Source: Pseudovibrio sp. Tun.PSC04-5.I4 | GTDB taxonomy: Bacteria; Pseudomonadota; Alphaproteobacteria; Rhizobiales; Stappiaceae | Direction of reading: 5' to 3' | Assembly: GCF_900104145.1 (NCBI RefSeq) | Contig: NZ_FNLB01000008.1 | Coordinates: forward strand, 1-64,000 | Length of the DNA: 64,000 bases | Shown here: one piece after another, positions 48,155 to 56,412 of the stretch | How the letters are laid out: each line of letters opens with the position of its first letter | How positions within the stretch are numbered: position 1 is the stretch's first letter | Program-made: the position numbers and the translations under genes | The notes under the pieces: generated by a model | Told to the model about the DNA's origin: nothing | Databases searched by the model: none | Seen by the model: the letters and a program-made list of their open reading frames with translations, nothing else

Positions 48155-50772
48155 TCGGGCCGGGAACAGGTGTGCGGGTTTATCTTGCGTGCGGTGTGAC
48201 GGATATGCGCAAGGGCATTGCGGGTCTGGCCGCTTTGGCGGAGACGGAATTACGCCAGCGCCCTGCAAATGGCGCCGTGTTTGCGTTTCGCGGTCGGCGC
48301 GGCGATCGGATCAAGTTGCTTTACTGGGATGGTCAGGGATTTTGCCTTTACTACAAGGTGCTGGGTGCGCCTCGAACCTGGTTTCGACCGGGGCGCTTAT
48401 GTTTGGAATTCTAGTGAAAGGAGGGGTTTCCTTTAACAGACCGTCCTTTACTGCGAAAGGGCGAGAGCCGAAGCGGCGGTGATTTGTCGTGAACTGGCAA
48501 GGTGACGTAGCCCGTGGGATAAAGAGATGTGCGACGAAGCCATTAAGTCAAGACCCATCTTCAGGCTGAGTATTGGAAGGTTGAGGAACACGAACCGGCT
48601 AAACCGTATCTGAGGGGCTGAATTGTAGCCTCCGCCTACATGGCTTAACAGGCGGAACATCGGTCGCGCCATGGATTTCATGACCGGAAGCGCGCAAACC
48701 GACAGCGTACTCCAGAAACGCTTTCGAGGGTGTCGTCAACTTATGCAGTTTGTTGGCGATGGCCGATGCCGACTTGCGGGACGCAAGGGAAAAGACTACG
48801 GCCGGCAGCCTAACCAATACGCTTTAAGTCCAACATAGGAACGAGGGAAGGCGTGTGCCGAATGAGGTTGGTATATTTAATACTCGCAAGGGAGTTCACC
48901 CCGATGACGGCCACGCTGGCGGAGTTCCCGTAGTAGTCCGAGATAGGGAAAGCCTGTCACATGGCGAAGGGGAACAGTTCAAGCTGCTTAGGGCTGCACA
49001 TTAACTGACCACAACGAGGTGAAGACCTTTGATAATCAGCGACATGCAACACAAGCTTGCGAAATGGGCGCAGGACGAGCGAACCAGAAGATTTGATCGC
49101 CTCTTACGCTTAATTGCCGATCGGACTTGGCTGACTGAGGCTGCCCGGGTTGCCTTGGCGTCGAGCGGCGCAAAGACCCCGGGCGTAGATGGCGTGGACC
49201 GAGATCGTTTCCGACAAAATGAGGAGGAACTCCTTGCGACGTTGGGGCGATCTCTGCTGGATGGGACCTATGCGCCCGCTCCAACACGACGCGTCTACAT
49301 CCCGAAAGGGAACGGAAAGCTGAGACCGTTGGGAATACCGACACTGACGGATCGCATAGTACAGCGCGCCATGCTGATGGTGATGGAGCCGATTTGGGAA
49401 AGCGACTTCAGTCCTTACTCATATGGTTTCAGGCCACAGCGTAGCGTGCACCACGCGATCCGGGCCGTTTTGATGCAGACAACGGATGGCAGGAACACAA
49501 AGGGTCGCTGGGTGATCGAAGGTGATCTAGCAAGCTACTTTGATACTGTCCATCACCGCAAGCTGCTCTCGTGTGTGCGCAAGCGCATCCGGGACAAACG
49601 GTTTATCGCACTGCTCTGGAGGCTTTTGAAGGCAGGTCACATCGATAAAGGCCTCTTCTGCGCCGCCAGCAAGGGCGTTCCTCAAGGCGGGGTTCTTTCT
49701 CCGCTTCTGTCCAACATTATGCTCAATGAGTTTGATCGTTGGATGGATGAGAAATTCCTTGGAAAAGCAGCGCGCAACAAACGTCGTGGTTGGAATGAGA
49801 GCGTCAGAAAAGCCAGCCCTGTGGCGGTTCGTGAGAACCGCTGTCGCAGACCGGCAGTGTCCTATTGCCGTTATGCCGATGACTTTGTTGTCATCGTCAA
49901 AGGCACGAAGGCACAGGCGCTCGCGGTACGCGAGGAATGCCGAGCATTCCTGGAAGGCGATCTGGCATTGACGTTAAACATGGAGAAAACCCATGTCACT
50001 CATGTTAATGATGGGTTTGTCTTTCTCGGTCACCGGATCATTCGCAAACGCGGTCCCCGTGGCGTGATGCGGCCAGTAACGACCATTCCCCGAGAGAAAA
50101 CCAGCGGTTTCAAACATCGACTGGTTAAGGCTCTTAGCGGCGACCACAATACGCCCCATACCGACATGATTAAGCGGCTAAACCGCCAACTCATGGGTTG
50201 GGCAAACTTCTATCAGTTCACCGATTACACATCCAAGGTCTTCCAGCACGTCGATACCGTCGTGTTCTGGAAAATGGCACATTGGCTGGGGCGCAAGTAT
50301 CGCTCGCGCATCTCTCGTCTGATGCGAAAGTGGTTCGCGCGGCCGTATGGCTTAAAAGCCAAGACATGGATGGTGCACTCGATGACGAAAGAAGGAGTAC
50401 GCGTTTCAAGCATCTTGTACCGGCTAACCAATCATCAGCGCGGGCAATTCCGCTGGAAGACACCACGTTCAAATCCTTATCTTCGGGAAAAGAACGAGGC
50501 TCCTTTCTACGAAACGCACTATCGTGGTCTCGTGCTGGCTTTCTAGCCAAGCTTGAATGGAGAGCCGTATGCGGTGAAAGCCGCACGTACGGTTCGGAGG
50601 GGAGAAACGTCAGCTGTGGCTGACGTCTCTTACCCTACAAAAGGGTCGGTTCCCGTGGCCTTCACCAGTCGATGGCTCAGCCCGACTTACCTCAGCACAG
50701 CTGGCCATGCTGTGGGAAGGGATGGACTGGAGACGCCCCAGTTGGGGAGCTCCGCCCGTTCGAATGGGGTGA
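48151..50772 (+). CDS. tnpB: IS66-C TnpB, interrupted by group II intron copy 2
   Basis: Exons are 48151-48364 and 50639-50772. Spliced, they give the 115-residue TnpB (ending WRRPSWGAPPVRMG). Unspliced RNA would give a truncated protein, since the frame runs into intron codons (LGAPRTWFRPGRLCLEF) and stops. TnpB activity of this copy therefore depends on intron splicing. Confidence 0.9.
48365..50638 (+). mobile_element. Group II intron, copy 2, in IS66-C tnpB
   Basis: It starts GTGCGCC after exon sequence aaggtgctgg and ends taccctac before exon sequence aaaagggtcgg. Both match the uninterrupted tnpB exactly. Length is 2274 bases. The 664-base 5' portion (48365-49028) is ribozyme RNA without another gene. 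The domain V hairpin lies at about 50560-50593. Confidence 0.95.
49029..50546 (+). CDS. Group II intron reverse transcriptase/maturase, copy 2
   Basis: This 505-residue protein has the same reverse-transcriptase and maturase domains as copy 1, including YADDFVVIV. A local difference cluster lies near residues 355-375 (TSGFKHRLVKALSGDHNTPH). Both copies are intact and either could mobilise the intron into new IS66 tnpB sites. Confidence 0.95.
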   Translation: MIISDMQHKLAKWAQDERTRRFDRLLRLIADRTWLTEAARVALASSGAKTPGVDGVDRDRFRQNEEELLATLGRSLLDGTYAPAPTRRVYIPKGNGKLRPLGIPTLTDRIVQRAMLMVMEPIWESDFSPYSYGFRPQRSVHHAIRAVLMQTTDGRNTKGRWVIEGDLASYFDTVHHRKLLSCVRKRIRDKRFIALLWRLLKAGHIDKGLFCAASKGVPQGGVLSPLLSNIMLNEFDRWMDEKFLGKAARNKRRGWNESVRKASPVAVRENRCRRPAVSYCRYADDFVVIVKGTKAQALAVREECRAFLEGDLALTLNMEKTHVTHVNDGFVFLGHRIIRKRGPRGVMRPVTTIPREKTSGFKHRLVKALSGDHNTPHTDMIKRLNRQLMGWANFYQFTDYTSKVFQHVDTVVFWKMAHWLGRKYRSRISRLMRKWFARPYGLKAKTWMVHSMTKEGVRVSSILYRLTNHQRGQFRWKTPRSNPYLREKNEAPFYETHYRGLVLAF

Positions 50773-50835
50773 ATATCTTGGGTTTTGAATGAGGTATTAC
50801 TTTGATATTGGAGATATATGAGGTAAAATACCCAT

Positions 50836-52455
50836 ATGAACCAGTCTCTTAACTCCCTTCCTGATGATCCAGTTTTACTCAAGGCCATGGTGCTGGCGTT
50901 GCAGGGAAAGGTTGAGAGTTTACAAGCCAATGAGCAGGCCCATCTGGTTCTGATCACATGGTTCAAACAAGCTTTGGCCAAGTTGCGCAGGCAACGCTTT
51001 GGCGCATCTTCAGAAAAGATCGACCGCGAGATTGCCCAGCTTGAACTGGCGCTGGAAAACCTGGAGACTGCCCACCCATGCCAGGAGCCGGAAGATGAGC
51101 AGTTGCCCGTGCCGGAACTGGCCACCTCCACACTTGAAGAGCCCCCCAAACCGACCCGCGGCAAACCTCGGGTGCGTAGCGATGTGGAACGCGAGCGGGT
51201 CACTCTGCAGTCACCCAAAGCGTGCCCCGAGTGTGGCGGCGAGCTGCGGCTCATCGGGGAGGATGTGTCTGAGCTGGTGGAGTTCATCACCGCAAAGCTA
51301 AAGGTGATTGAAACAGCGCGGCCCAAGACGTCCTGCCGGGTGTGCGAGAAAATCGTGCAAGCTCCAGCACCAACCCGGCCCATTGAAAAATCCAGTGCCG
51401 GAGCCAGCTTACTGGCGCATATTCTGGTCTCCAAGTTCGATGATCATTTGCCGCTATACCGTCAGAACGAAATCCTTGCCCGGCATGGCATTGATATTCC
51501 CCGCTCTACTCTGTCGGACTGGTGCGGGCTTGCCATGAAAACGCTGGCTCCGCTGAGCGAACTGCTTAAAGCTGAGGTGATGCTCTCAGATCGCTTGCAT
51601 ACCGATGACACACCCATTGATGTCCTGGGTCGCCAGTTCAAGGCGGCGAGCGGTTCCGGCAAAGCTTCGAGGCAGGGCCGGATCTGGACCTATGTGCGCG
51701 ATGATCGCCCCTTCGCAGGAGAGGCCCCGCCTATTGCTGCCTATTGGTTCTCCGCAAATCGCAAGGCTGACAACCCGCGATGCCACCTCAAAGAGTTTTC
51801 CGGCATTCTGCAGGCCGATGCCTATGCCGGCTACAAGCAACTTTATGACAGCGGGGACATTAAAGAAGCCGCCTGCTGGGCGCATTGGCGCCGCGACTTC
51901 CATGATATCTTCACCGCCACCAAATCAGAACTGGCCAGATACGCACTGGAGCAGATCGGTAAGCTTTATGACATTGAACGTCAGATCAGCGGAAAACCAC
52001 CAGACCTGCGGCATGAAGTGAGGCAGAAGCACAGTAAACCCATCGCTCAGGCCTTCAAGGCCTGGTGCGAGGCTCAGCTTACCCGCATCTCAGGCAAATC
52101 ACCGCTGGCCAAAGCCATCCGTTATGGCCTCTCCCGTTGGCACGCCTTCACCTTGTTCCTCGACGAGGGTCGCGTCGCGATCGACAACAATGCGGCTGAG
52201 CGCGCAGTCAGACCTATTGCATTGGGCCGTAAAAACTTCTTATTTGCCGGATCAATGGCCGGCGGAGAAACTCTGGCGGACGCCATGACGTTGATTGAAA
52301 CCGCCAAACTCAATGGTCTCAACCCGCAGGACTATCTCACAGATGTCCTTGCCCGCATCAACGATCACATGATCAACCGCCTCCACGAGCTCCTGCCATG
52401 GAACTGGAAGCCGGACGCAAAATCACAGCGTCAAGCCCAAATCATGGCGCCTTGA
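50836..52455 (+). CDS. tnpC: IS66-C TnpC transposase
   Basis: This complete 539-residue IS66 transposase has an N-terminal coiled segment, cysteine pairs CPECGG and CRVCEK forming a zinc-binding site, and the catalytic core: RLHTDDTPIDVLG (Asp), GILQADAYAGYK (Asp) and VAIDNNAAERAVRPI (Glu). It is almost identical to the TnpC at 52833-54452, which faces it tail to tail. Confidence 0.95.
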   Translation: MNQSLNSLPDDPVLLKAMVLALQGKVESLQANEQAHLVLITWFKQALAKLRRQRFGASSEKIDREIAQLELALENLETAHPCQEPEDEQLPVPELATSTLEEPPKPTRGKPRVRSDVERERVTLQSPKACPECGGELRLIGEDVSELVEFITAKLKVIETARPKTSCRVCEKIVQAPAPTRPIEKSSAGASLLAHILVSKFDDHLPLYRQNEILARHGIDIPRSTLSDWCGLAMKTLAPLSELLKAEVMLSDRLHTDDTPIDVLGRQFKAASGSGKASRQGRIWTYVRDDRPFAGEAPPIAAYWFSANRKADNPRCHLKEFSGILQADAYAGYKQLYDSGDIKEAACWAHWRRDFHDIFTATKSELARYALEQIGKLYDIERQISGKPPDLRHEVRQKHSKPIAQAFKAWCEAQLTRISGKSPLAKAIRYGLSRWHAFTLFLDEGRVAIDNNAAERAVRPIALGRKNFLFAGSMAGGETLADAMTLIETAKLNGLNPQDYLTDVLARINDHMINRLHELLPWNWKPDAKSQRQAQIMAP

Positions 52456-52627
52456 GCGGACGGTTACGATTGACCACCCCTCCGCACCCCTTTTTCCAAC
52501 CGGAACGTGAGGGAGAGTTTGGCCAGCTTTTGATTGAAGGGGCATGCCCCTTCAATCAAAAGTCAAAGCTGCGAAAGTGGGAAATTTTCAAGCAGCACAA
52601 ATGGGGAGAATACATCCAGCACTGACA

Positions 52628-52820
52628 TCAGCAAGTACCGGCCGACACCATGGCTCTGCGCAACATCAAACAGCGTTGCTCCATCAACCCCAACTTGCGC
52701 AGTGATTGCCGCCTTTTCTACCCGTGTCCACGACCGCCGTGGCCTCGATTCATCCAACAATGACTTGCCTCCTCAACTAAAACTGAAGAAGAAAATACTC
52801 AATCAAATGCAACCAAGTAA
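52628..52820 (-). pseudogene. tnpA: IS66-B left-over: tnpA start and element end
   Basis: Codons from the start at 52760 to VGRYLL are present, then the IS21 duplicate TCAGC. To the right lie the tnpA leader with GAGGAGG and the beginning of the IS66 terminal sequence ending CCAAGTAA, where IS66-E is inserted. Confidence 0.9.
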
Positions 52821-52832
52821 GTAACCGTCCGC

Positions 52833-54452
52833 TCAAGGCGCCATGATTTGGGCTTGACGCTGTGATTTTGCGTCCGGCTTCCAGTTCCATGGCAGGAACT
52901 CGTGGAGGCGGTTGATCATGTGATCGTTGATGCGGGCAAGGACATCTGTGAGATAGTCCTGCGGGTTGAGACCATTGAGTTTGGCGGTTTCAATCAACGT
53001 CATGGCGTCCGCCAGAGTTTCTCCGCCGGCCATTGATCCGGCAAATAAGAAGTTTTTACGGCCCAATGCAATAGGTCTGACTGCGCGCTCAGCCGCATTG
53101 TTGTCGATCGCGACGCGACCCTCGTCGAGGAACAAGGTGAAGGCGTGCCAACGGGAGAGGCCATAACGGATGGCTTTGGCCAGCGGTGATTTGCCTGAGA
53201 TGCGGGTAAGCTGAGCCTCGCACCAGGCCTTGAAGGCCTGAGCGATGGGTTTACTGTGCTTCTGCCTCACTTCATGCCGCAGGTCTGGTGGTTTTCCGCT
53301 GATCTGACGTTCAATGTCATAAAGCTTACCGATCTGCTCCAGTGCGTATCTGGCCAGTTCTGATTTGGTGGCGGTGAAGATATCATGGAAGTCGCGGCGC
53401 CAATGCGCCCAGCAGGCGGCTTCTTTAATGTCCCCGCTGTCATAAAGTTGCTTGTAGCCGGCATAGGCATCGGCCTGCAGAATGCCGGAAAACTCTTTGA
53501 GGTGGCATCGCGGGTTGTCAGCCTTGCGATTTGCGGAGAACCAATAGGCAGCAATAGGCGGGGCCTCTCCTGCGAAGGGGCGATCATCGCGCACATAGGT
53601 CCAGATCCGGCCCTGCCTCGAAGCTTTGCCGGAACCGCTCGCCGCCTTGAACTGGCGACCCAGGACATCAATGGGTGTGTCATCGGTATGCAAGCGATCT
53701 GAGAGCATCACCTCAGCTTTAAGCAGTTCGCTCAGCGGAGCCAGCGTTTTCATGGCAAGCCCGCACCAGTCCGACAGAGTAGAGCGGGGAATATCAATGC
53801 CATGCCGGGCAAGGATTTCGTTCTGACGGTATAGCGGCAAATGATCATCGAACTTGGAGACCAGAATATGCGCCAGTAAGCTGGCTCCGGCACTGGATTT
53901 TTCAATGGGCCGGGTTGGTGCTGGAGCTTGCACGATTTTCTCGCACACCCGGCAGGACGTCTTGGGCCGCGCTGTTTCAATCACCTTTAGCTTTGCGGTG
54001 ATGAACTCCACCAGCTCAGACACATCCTCCCCGATGAGCCGCAGCTCGCCGCCACACTCGGGGCACGCTTTGGGTGACTGCAGAGTGACCCGCTCGCGTT
54101 CCACATCGCTACGCACCCGAGGTTTGCCGCGGGTCGGTTTGGGGGGCTCTTCAAGTGTGGAGGTGGCCAGTTCCGGCACGGGCAACTGCTCATCTTCCGG
54201 CTCCTGGCATGGGTGGGCAGTCTCCAGGTTTTCCAGCGCCAGTTCAAGCTGGGCAATCTCGCGGTCGATCTTTTCTGAAGATGCGCCAAAGCGTTGCCTG
54301 CGCAACTTGGCCAAAGCTTGTTTGAACCATGTGATCAGAACCAGATGGGCCTGCTCATTGGCTTGTAAACTCTCAACCTTTCCCTGCAACGCCAGCACCA
54401 TGGCCTTGAGTAAAACTGGATCATCAGGAAGGGAGTTAAGAGACTGGTTCAT
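52833..54452 (-). CDS. tnpC: IS66-E TnpC transposase
   Basis: This 539-residue transposase is the same as IS66-C TnpC apart from rare changes (RLHEFLPWNW for RLHELLPWNW). The Asp-Asp-Glu core and zinc cysteines are intact. Confidence 0.95.
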   Translation of the reverse strand: MNQSLNSLPDDPVLLKAMVLALQGKVESLQANEQAHLVLITWFKQALAKLRRQRFGASSEKIDREIAQLELALENLETAHPCQEPEDEQLPVPELATSTLEEPPKPTRGKPRVRSDVERERVTLQSPKACPECGGELRLIGEDVSELVEFITAKLKVIETARPKTSCRVCEKIVQAPAPTRPIEKSSAGASLLAHILVSKFDDHLPLYRQNEILARHGIDIPRSTLSDWCGLAMKTLAPLSELLKAEVMLSDRLHTDDTPIDVLGRQFKAASGSGKASRQGRIWTYVRDDRPFAGEAPPIAAYWFSANRKADNPRCHLKEFSGILQADAYAGYKQLYDSGDIKEAACWAHWRRDFHDIFTATKSELARYALEQIGKLYDIERQISGKPPDLRHEVRQKHSKPIAQAFKAWCEAQLTRISGKSPLAKAIRYGLSRWHAFTLFLDEGRVAIDNNAAERAVRPIALGRKNFLFAGSMAGGETLADAMTLIETAKLNGLNPQDYLTDVLARINDHMINRLHEFLPWNWKPDAKSQRQAQIMAP

Positions 54453-54515
54453 ATGGATATTTTACCTCATATATCTCCAATATCAAAGTAATACCTCATT
54501 CAAAACCCAAGATAT

Positions 54516-54863
54516 TCACCCCATTCGAACGGGCGGAGCTCCCCAACTGGGGCGTCTCCAGTCCATCCCTTCCCACAGCATGGCCAGCTGTGCTGAGGTA
54601 AGTCGGGCTGAGCCATCGACTGGTGAAGGCCACGGGAACCGACCCTTTTCCAGCACCTTGTAGTAAAGGCAAAATCCCTGACCATCCCAGTAAAGCAACT
54701 TGATCCGATCGCCGCGCCGACCGCGAAACGCAAACACGGCGCCATTTGCAGGGCGCTGGCGTAATTCCGTCTCCGCCAAAGCGGCCAGACCCGCAATGCC
54801 CTTGCGCATATCCGTCACACCGCACGCAAGATAAACCCGCACACCTGTTCCCGGCCCGATCAT
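54516..54863 (-). CDS. tnpB: IS66-E TnpB, uninterrupted
   Basis: This 115-residue TnpB is unbroken. It reads YYKVLEKGRFPWPSPVDGSARL where the two other copies are split by the intron. It therefore fixes the intron boundaries to the base and represents an empty homing site. Confidence 0.93.
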   Translation of the reverse strand: MIGPGTGVRVYLACGVTDMRKGIAGLAALAETELRQRPANGAVFAFRGRRGDRIKLLYWDGQGFCLYYKVLEKGRFPWPSPVDGSARLTSAQLAMLWEGMDWRRPSWGAPPVRMG

Positions 54864-55198
54864 GTCGCTTCCACCAGCCCAATAAACCGGCGAACCTGCG
54901 CATCACTTAAGTCACTGGAAACCCTCAGGCTGCGACCGTTCCCGAGCCCAACCTCAATAACGGTGGGTCCTGAAGGCTCAGGATCAGTAACAACAACAGG
55001 CACAAAAATGGGAGCCTTCGTGTTTTCACTTGTGTTGCTGTCGCAGTACTGAGCCATCCATCGCTTCAGCAAGTACCGGCCGACACCATGGCTCTGCGCA
55101 ACATCAAACAGCGTTGCTCCATCAACCCCAACTTGCGCAGTGATTGCCGCCTTTTCTACCCGTGTCCACGACCGCCGTGGCCTCGATTCATCCAACAA
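54860..55198 (-). CDS. tnpA: IS66-E TnpA accessory protein
   Basis: A 112-residue TnpA, identical to that of IS66-C, starting at TTG behind GAGGAGG and overlapping tnpB by 4 bases. Confidence 0.9.
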   Translation of the reverse strand: MLDESRPRRSWTRVEKAAITAQVGVDGATLFDVAQSHGVGRYLLKRWMAQYCDSNTSENTKAPIFVPVVVTDPEPSGPTVIEVGLGNGRSLRVSSDLSDAQVRRFIGLVEAT

Positions 55199-55250
55199 TG
55201 ACTTGCCTCCTCAACTAAAACTGAAGAAGAAAATACTCAATCAAACGCAA

Positions 55251-55343
55251 CCAAGTAAGGCGGTCCTGAGCGGACGGTTACCCAAGTAAGGCGGTACTGA
55301 GCGGACGGTTACCCAAGTAAGGCGGTACTGAGCGGACGGTTAC
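55251..55343. repeat. Three tandem 31-bp IS66 terminal sequences
   Basis: Units at 55251-55281, 55282-55312 and 55313-55343 each read CCAAGTAAGGCGGT, C or A, then CTGAGCGGACGGTTAC. Each is the last 31 bases of an IS66 element. Repeated insertion of IS66 next to CCAAGTAA in an earlier copy produces this pattern. Confidence 0.93.
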
Positions 55344-55407
55344 AAAACTCAGGAGGTAAATACCCTATCAGAAACAAACCCGTAAGGCGGTCCTGAGCGG
55401 ACGCTTA
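55344..55407. mobile_element. Solo end of a related IS66 element
   Basis: ctcaggaggtaaatacc is followed by GTAAGGCGGTCCTGAGCGGACGCTTAC, an IS66-type terminus with a slightly different last block. A closely similar 65-bp end is at 56340-56406. Confidence 0.7.
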
Positions 55408-55724
55408 CAGTCCTGACGGTTCTGGATCAGTAACAACAACAGGCACAAAAAGGGGAGCCTTCGTGTTTTCACTTGTGTTGCTGTCGCCGTACTTAGCCAT
55501 CCATCGCTTCAGCAAGCACCGGCTGACATCATGGCTCTGCGCAACATCGAACAGCGTTGCTCCATCAACCCCAACTTGCGCGGTGATTGCCGCCTTTTCT
55601 ACCCGTGTCCACGACCGCCGTGGCTTCGATCCATCCAACAATGACTTGCCTCCTCAGCAAAAACTGAAGAAGAAAATACTCAATCAAACGCAATCAAGTA
55701 AGGCGGTCTTGAGCGGACGGTTAC
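55408..55724 (-). pseudogene. tnpA: IS66-F fragment: end and tnpA N-terminus
   Basis: This encodes MLDGSKPRRSWTRVEKAAIT to VVVTDPEPSG, then breaks. The terminus GAGCGGACGGTTAC lies at 55711-55724. Sequence differences from IS66-C/E (DVSRCLLKRWMAKYGDSN) show it is a separate lineage. Confidence 0.88.
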
Positions 55725-56166
55725 GTCTGGTCGCGCGTCAGAAACACAGCAGAGCGTTAATCGAATCCTTTGAAGAGTGGTTGAACAACCACAGGGCCAA
55801 GGTCTCCAGAAAATCACCTCTTGGAGAAGCCCTCAGTTATATTGCCAAATACTGGAATGGACTAATCCGCTTCCTTGACGATGGGCGCATAGAGCTGGAC
55901 AACAATTCTGTTGAGCGCACAATCAGGCCAATAACTCTAAACCGCAAGAATGCATTATTTGCCGGTCATGATGCTGGAGCGGAAAACTGGGCCATGATCG
56001 CTTCTCTTATTGAAACTTGCAAACTGGGTGCTATCAACCCACACACCTACCTTGCAACCACACTCACAAAAATCGCCCAAGGCCACAAACAAAGCAAGAT
56101 CAACGAACTCCTGCCCTGGAATTTTGAGGAACAAGAAAGTCAAGGTGTGGTCTAAACACCGCTTAC
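55725..56166 (+). pseudogene. IS66-D-type tnpC, C-terminal fragment and end
   Basis: This encodes LVARQKHSRALIESFEEW through RIELDNNSVERTIRPI (Glu) to the stop at 56155, then the terminus AACACCGCTTAC. It lacks the first two catalytic Asp residues. Any long frame reading through from the left is a chance fusion with the opposite strand of the IS66-F fragment. Confidence 0.9.
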
Positions 56167-56329
56167 TTTTATAATCAGAAACGCCCACATTCATCGCTTG
56201 ACTGGAATACCCCGGATCAGGCTTACTGCAACCACCCGCAAGGCATAACTCAAGCTGCGGCGTAATCGGAGCAGATCCACTTATAAACCGTCCTAAACTG
56301 TCCAAACAAACGGGACCACCTCTGACAAC
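56167..56329 (+). pseudogene. IS3-gamma copy 2, orfB C-terminal end
   Basis: It reads FYNQKRPHSSLDWNTPDQAY to the stop, then the IS end cgggaccacctctg. It is the same type as the fragment at 40234-40675, in opposite orientation. Confidence 0.85.
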
Positions 56330-56339
56330 GCCATCCTCC

Positions 56340-56406
56340 ATAAAACTCAGGAGGAAAATACTCTATCGAAAACAAACAAGTAAGGCGGTCCTGAGCGGAC
56401 GCTTAC
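56340..56406. mobile_element. Solo IS66-type end next to the exporter gene
   Basis: ctcaggaggaaaatactc leads into GTAAGGCGGTCCTGAGCGGACGCTTAC, ending 6 bases before the stop codon of the ABC exporter. The IS block therefore starts right at the end of the biosynthetic operon, and no native terminator remains. Confidence 0.75.
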
Positions 56407-56412
56407 TAATCA

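Larger units (their letters stand above)
47733..52467 (+). mobile_element. IS66-family element C, carrying a group II intron, inside IS21
   Basis: The ends are GTAACCGTCCGCTCAGGACC and the inverse GAGCGGACGGTTAC. The element is 4735 bp including the 2274-bp intron, leaving 2461 bp, equal to IS66-E. It sits just upstream of istA of IS21 copy 2. The flanks (cgatcttc on the left, gattgacc on the right) are not an 8-bp duplicate, so a later exchange or deletion is likely. Confidence 0.92.
45595..52627 (-). mobile_element. IS21-family element, copy 2, interrupted by IS66-C
   Basis: The left end is TGTCAATGCTGGG at 45595. The right end, ACATCCAGCACTGACA, is at 52627. Both are flanked by 5-bp duplicates TCAGC, so it is a clean insertion into the tnpA of IS66-B. 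The right 160 bases (52468-52627) are separated from istAB by the nested IS66-C (47733-52467). They correspond to the 24303-24476 leader of copy 1. Confidence 0.93.
52821..55281 (-). mobile_element. IS66-family element E, complete, intron-free
   Basis: 2461 bp from GTAACCGTCCGCTC to GAGCGGACGGTTAC with all three genes intact. The 8-bp duplicate CCAAGTAA lies at 52813-52820 and 55282-55289. The target is the terminal region of IS66-B, an element of the same kind. Confidence 0.95.

Noticed and set aside
50853..51434. Long minus-strand frame antisense to IS66-C tnpC
   Set aside because: It overlaps the zinc-binding and catalytic parts of tnpC and recurs identically in the IS66-E copy, so it is only a shadow.
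47725..52475. 8-bp target duplicate around IS66-C
   Set aside because: The left flank cgatcttc and right flank gattgacc do not match, so I do not claim one.
55463..56155. A 230-codon frame that seems to be a new fusion protein
   Set aside because: Its first part is the opposite strand of an IS66 tnpA fragment and only the last about 143 codons are a genuine tnpC remnant. The fusion is a chance product of two fragments.
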